A stretch of DNA of 64,000 nt from Terribacillus aidingensis. GTDB lineage: Bacteria; Bacillota; Bacilli; Bacillales; Amphibacillaceae. The position numbers and the translations under genes were made by a program. Every line of letters begins with the position of its first letter. The stretch's first letter is position 1. The stretch is from contig NZ_OBEK01000002.1 in assembly GCF_900215625.1 (NCBI RefSeq), positions 294,676 to 358,675 on the forward strand, in the 5' to 3' direction. The notes beneath the pieces were generated by a model. The model was not told the origin of the DNA. It searched no databases and was given only the letters and a program-made list of their open reading frames with translations. Shown here in pieces: positions 63,077-64,000 of this stretch.

Positions 63077-63763
63077 ATGGCATTTGAAGATACCTATAAC
63101 AATATAAAATCAAAAGTAGCGACTATGGAAGCAACAGTAAGAGTAGATAAAATTCAACAAGATGGAATATTAATTCATACAGTAGAGGACTTTCTGAAGC
63201 TGTGTAGCACTTTAAAATCAGAAATAGTATTTTATCAGTACATCAGTTATGATCCAGAATCCTATCTTATACGGACAGACAGAGAATATCACAACGTTAA
63301 AGCCTTAAACGATGAAATAATTAATAAAATAATTGGATACAATAATTCGCTTCCAGGTTTCAATTCTGATGAACCTATACAACTTATTGTTTACCAAGTT
63401 TGCTTTGGTCAGATCTATTTCTATTATGAGGTCAACGAACGTTATTTGCATCTAGTTGAACCAGACATAGAATTAGAAAATATCATATTAGATGTGACAG
63501 AGAACATAAGTGATCAAGAAATTAATGACTTAAGAAATCAAGAGATTAAGGCTAATAGGAATCAGCTCAGTGAGGTAGTAGAAATCATAACCAATCATAA
63601 AGTGTTCCAAGCAGCAACTAATGAGGCTAGCACAAAAGAATTTGCTATAAGCTTTTTTGATGAGTATCCAGAGTATTATAAAGTTATTAATAAAGCTCAA
63701 CACATTCACCCTATTAAGTATGTTATAAATTTGGGCATTAAATATCGCAAAGCAAATAAATGA
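63077..63763 (+). CDS. Unassigned protein
   Basis: 228 residues, ATG at 63077 after GAGAGAAAGAGAG. It is acidic in the middle (VEPDIELENIILDVTENISDQEI) and mixed alpha/beta. The C-terminus (EYYKVINKAQHIHPIKYVINLGIKYRK) is basic. Neighbours are a tiny divergent gene with a shared operator-like dyad and a downstream partial gene. I do not recognise a family. Confidence 0.55.
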   Translation: MAFEDTYNNIKSKVATMEATVRVDKIQQDGILIHTVEDFLKLCSTLKSEIVFYQYISYDPESYLIRTDREYHNVKALNDEIINKIIGYNNSLPGFNSDEPIQLIVYQVCFGQIYFYYEVNERYLHLVEPDIELENIILDVTENISDQEINDLRNQEIKANRNQLSEVVEIITNHKVFQAATNEASTKEFAISFFDEYPEYYKVINKAQHIHPIKYVINLGIKYRKANK

Positions 63764-63820
63764 ATGGTTATTAGGATAAAATACGGATTTTATTAAACGG
63801 TAAGAGTGGAGGGTATATTC

Positions 63821-64000
63821 TTGAATGAAGACAAAAAAAACGATAAACAAGGTCACTATTACTTAGCCACATTACTCGTAAGGCTATTCCCGAATCAAAT
63901 AAGAACTATTAGAGAGAAAACTACACATGTGGCAAGAGATTTATTAAAGGCTCTGCAAGAAATGCAACAGGATATTGAAATTATAAGTGAGGTAGAATCT
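63821..64000 (+). CDS. 5' part of an unassigned gene (partial)
   Basis: It begins with TTG at 63821, with GTGGAGGG 8 bases upstream, and stays open to the window edge (60 codons): NEDKKNDKQGHYYLATLLVRLFPNQIR then REKTTHVARDLLKALQEMQ. It is helical and charged. It lies 57 bp after the previous gene and is probably co-transcribed. Confidence 0.5.
   Translation, partial: MNEDKKNDKQGHYYLATLLVRLFPNQIRTIREKTTHVARDLLKALQEMQQDIEIISEVES

Noticed and set aside
1-64000. tRNA or rRNA genes
   Set aside because: No cloverleaf with a TTCRA T-arm or rRNA-like sequence was noticed by eye; a tRNAscan-SE run would be needed to exclude a diverged one.

Overview
The window is AT-rich, uses strong AGGAGG-type ribosome sites and carries a Gram-positive phage lysis and tail module, so the host is a Bacillota bacterium, most likely a member of the Bacillales. 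Gene order and protein architecture resemble Bacillus phage SPbeta: an amidase followed by holin genes, a giant tail-tip protein, a tape-measure protein that carries both a lytic transglycosylase and an M23 domain (as in SPbeta CwlP/YomI), a tyrosine recombinase embedded in the late genes, a portal/terminase pair, a YonK-like small protein and an HU protein. I read it as part of a large SPbeta-like temperate phage or phage-plasmid. I see no attachment site, serine integrase or arbitrium genes in the window, so its integration state cannot be told.

Layout. 1-8.8 kb (+ strand) is an accessory block: the 3' end of a Glu-rich gene, an FRG-domain protein, a 1275-residue YobI-like membrane-anchored P-loop NTPase, an HNH remnant, a HEPN/zinc-ribbon protein and a secreted Ser-rich protein. 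8.8-49.5 kb (- strand) is the late operon. Read in the direction of transcription it holds a YonK-like protein, a metallophosphoesterase, a zinc-ribbon protein (possible small terminase), the large terminase, portal, protease/scaffold, decoration candidate, major capsid, connector and completion proteins, tail tube, chaperone candidate, recombinase, a glycine-zipper membrane protein, a homing-type endonuclease, the tape measure, distal tail protein, tail tip, fibres, XhlA-like protein, holin and amidase. 49.7-54.8 kb holds a lipoprotein (+), a seven-LysM GH19 hydrolase, HU and regulatory candidates (-). 54.9-64 kb (mostly +) holds a small HTH protein, a RecD2-like helicase, a phage-type DNA-binding candidate, a palindrome-rich non-coding stretch, small membrane proteins, two adjacent HEPN genes and unknowns.

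Main discoveries. (1) The tape-measure gene is interrupted by a 231-nt ORF-less group I intron (29204-29434). P1 with the splice-site U.G pair, P7, P8 and P9 can be read by eye, and splicing rejoins a 2296-residue protein. (2) A free-standing SANT-repeat/PD-(D/E)XK-like endonuclease lies just upstream, inside a decayed tandem duplication of the recombinase-end / membrane-protein / tape-measure-start region. (3) The tail-tube gene ends in CCC-TAA with an open +1 frame that would add a 48-residue Pro/Glu tail. (4) The 2630-residue tail-tip gene has no ATG, GTG or TTG at its conserved start and appears to begin at ATT. (5) Three different RX4H HEPN proteins plus FRG and YobI-like NTPase genes flank the virion genes, which suggests phage-borne defence or superinfection-exclusion cassettes. 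(6) Non-coding signals include a recurring TAAAATAAAA intergenic motif, a cluster of large palindromes at 58.49-58.78 kb, a long structured leader before the terminase genes, and hairpins between most late cistrons.
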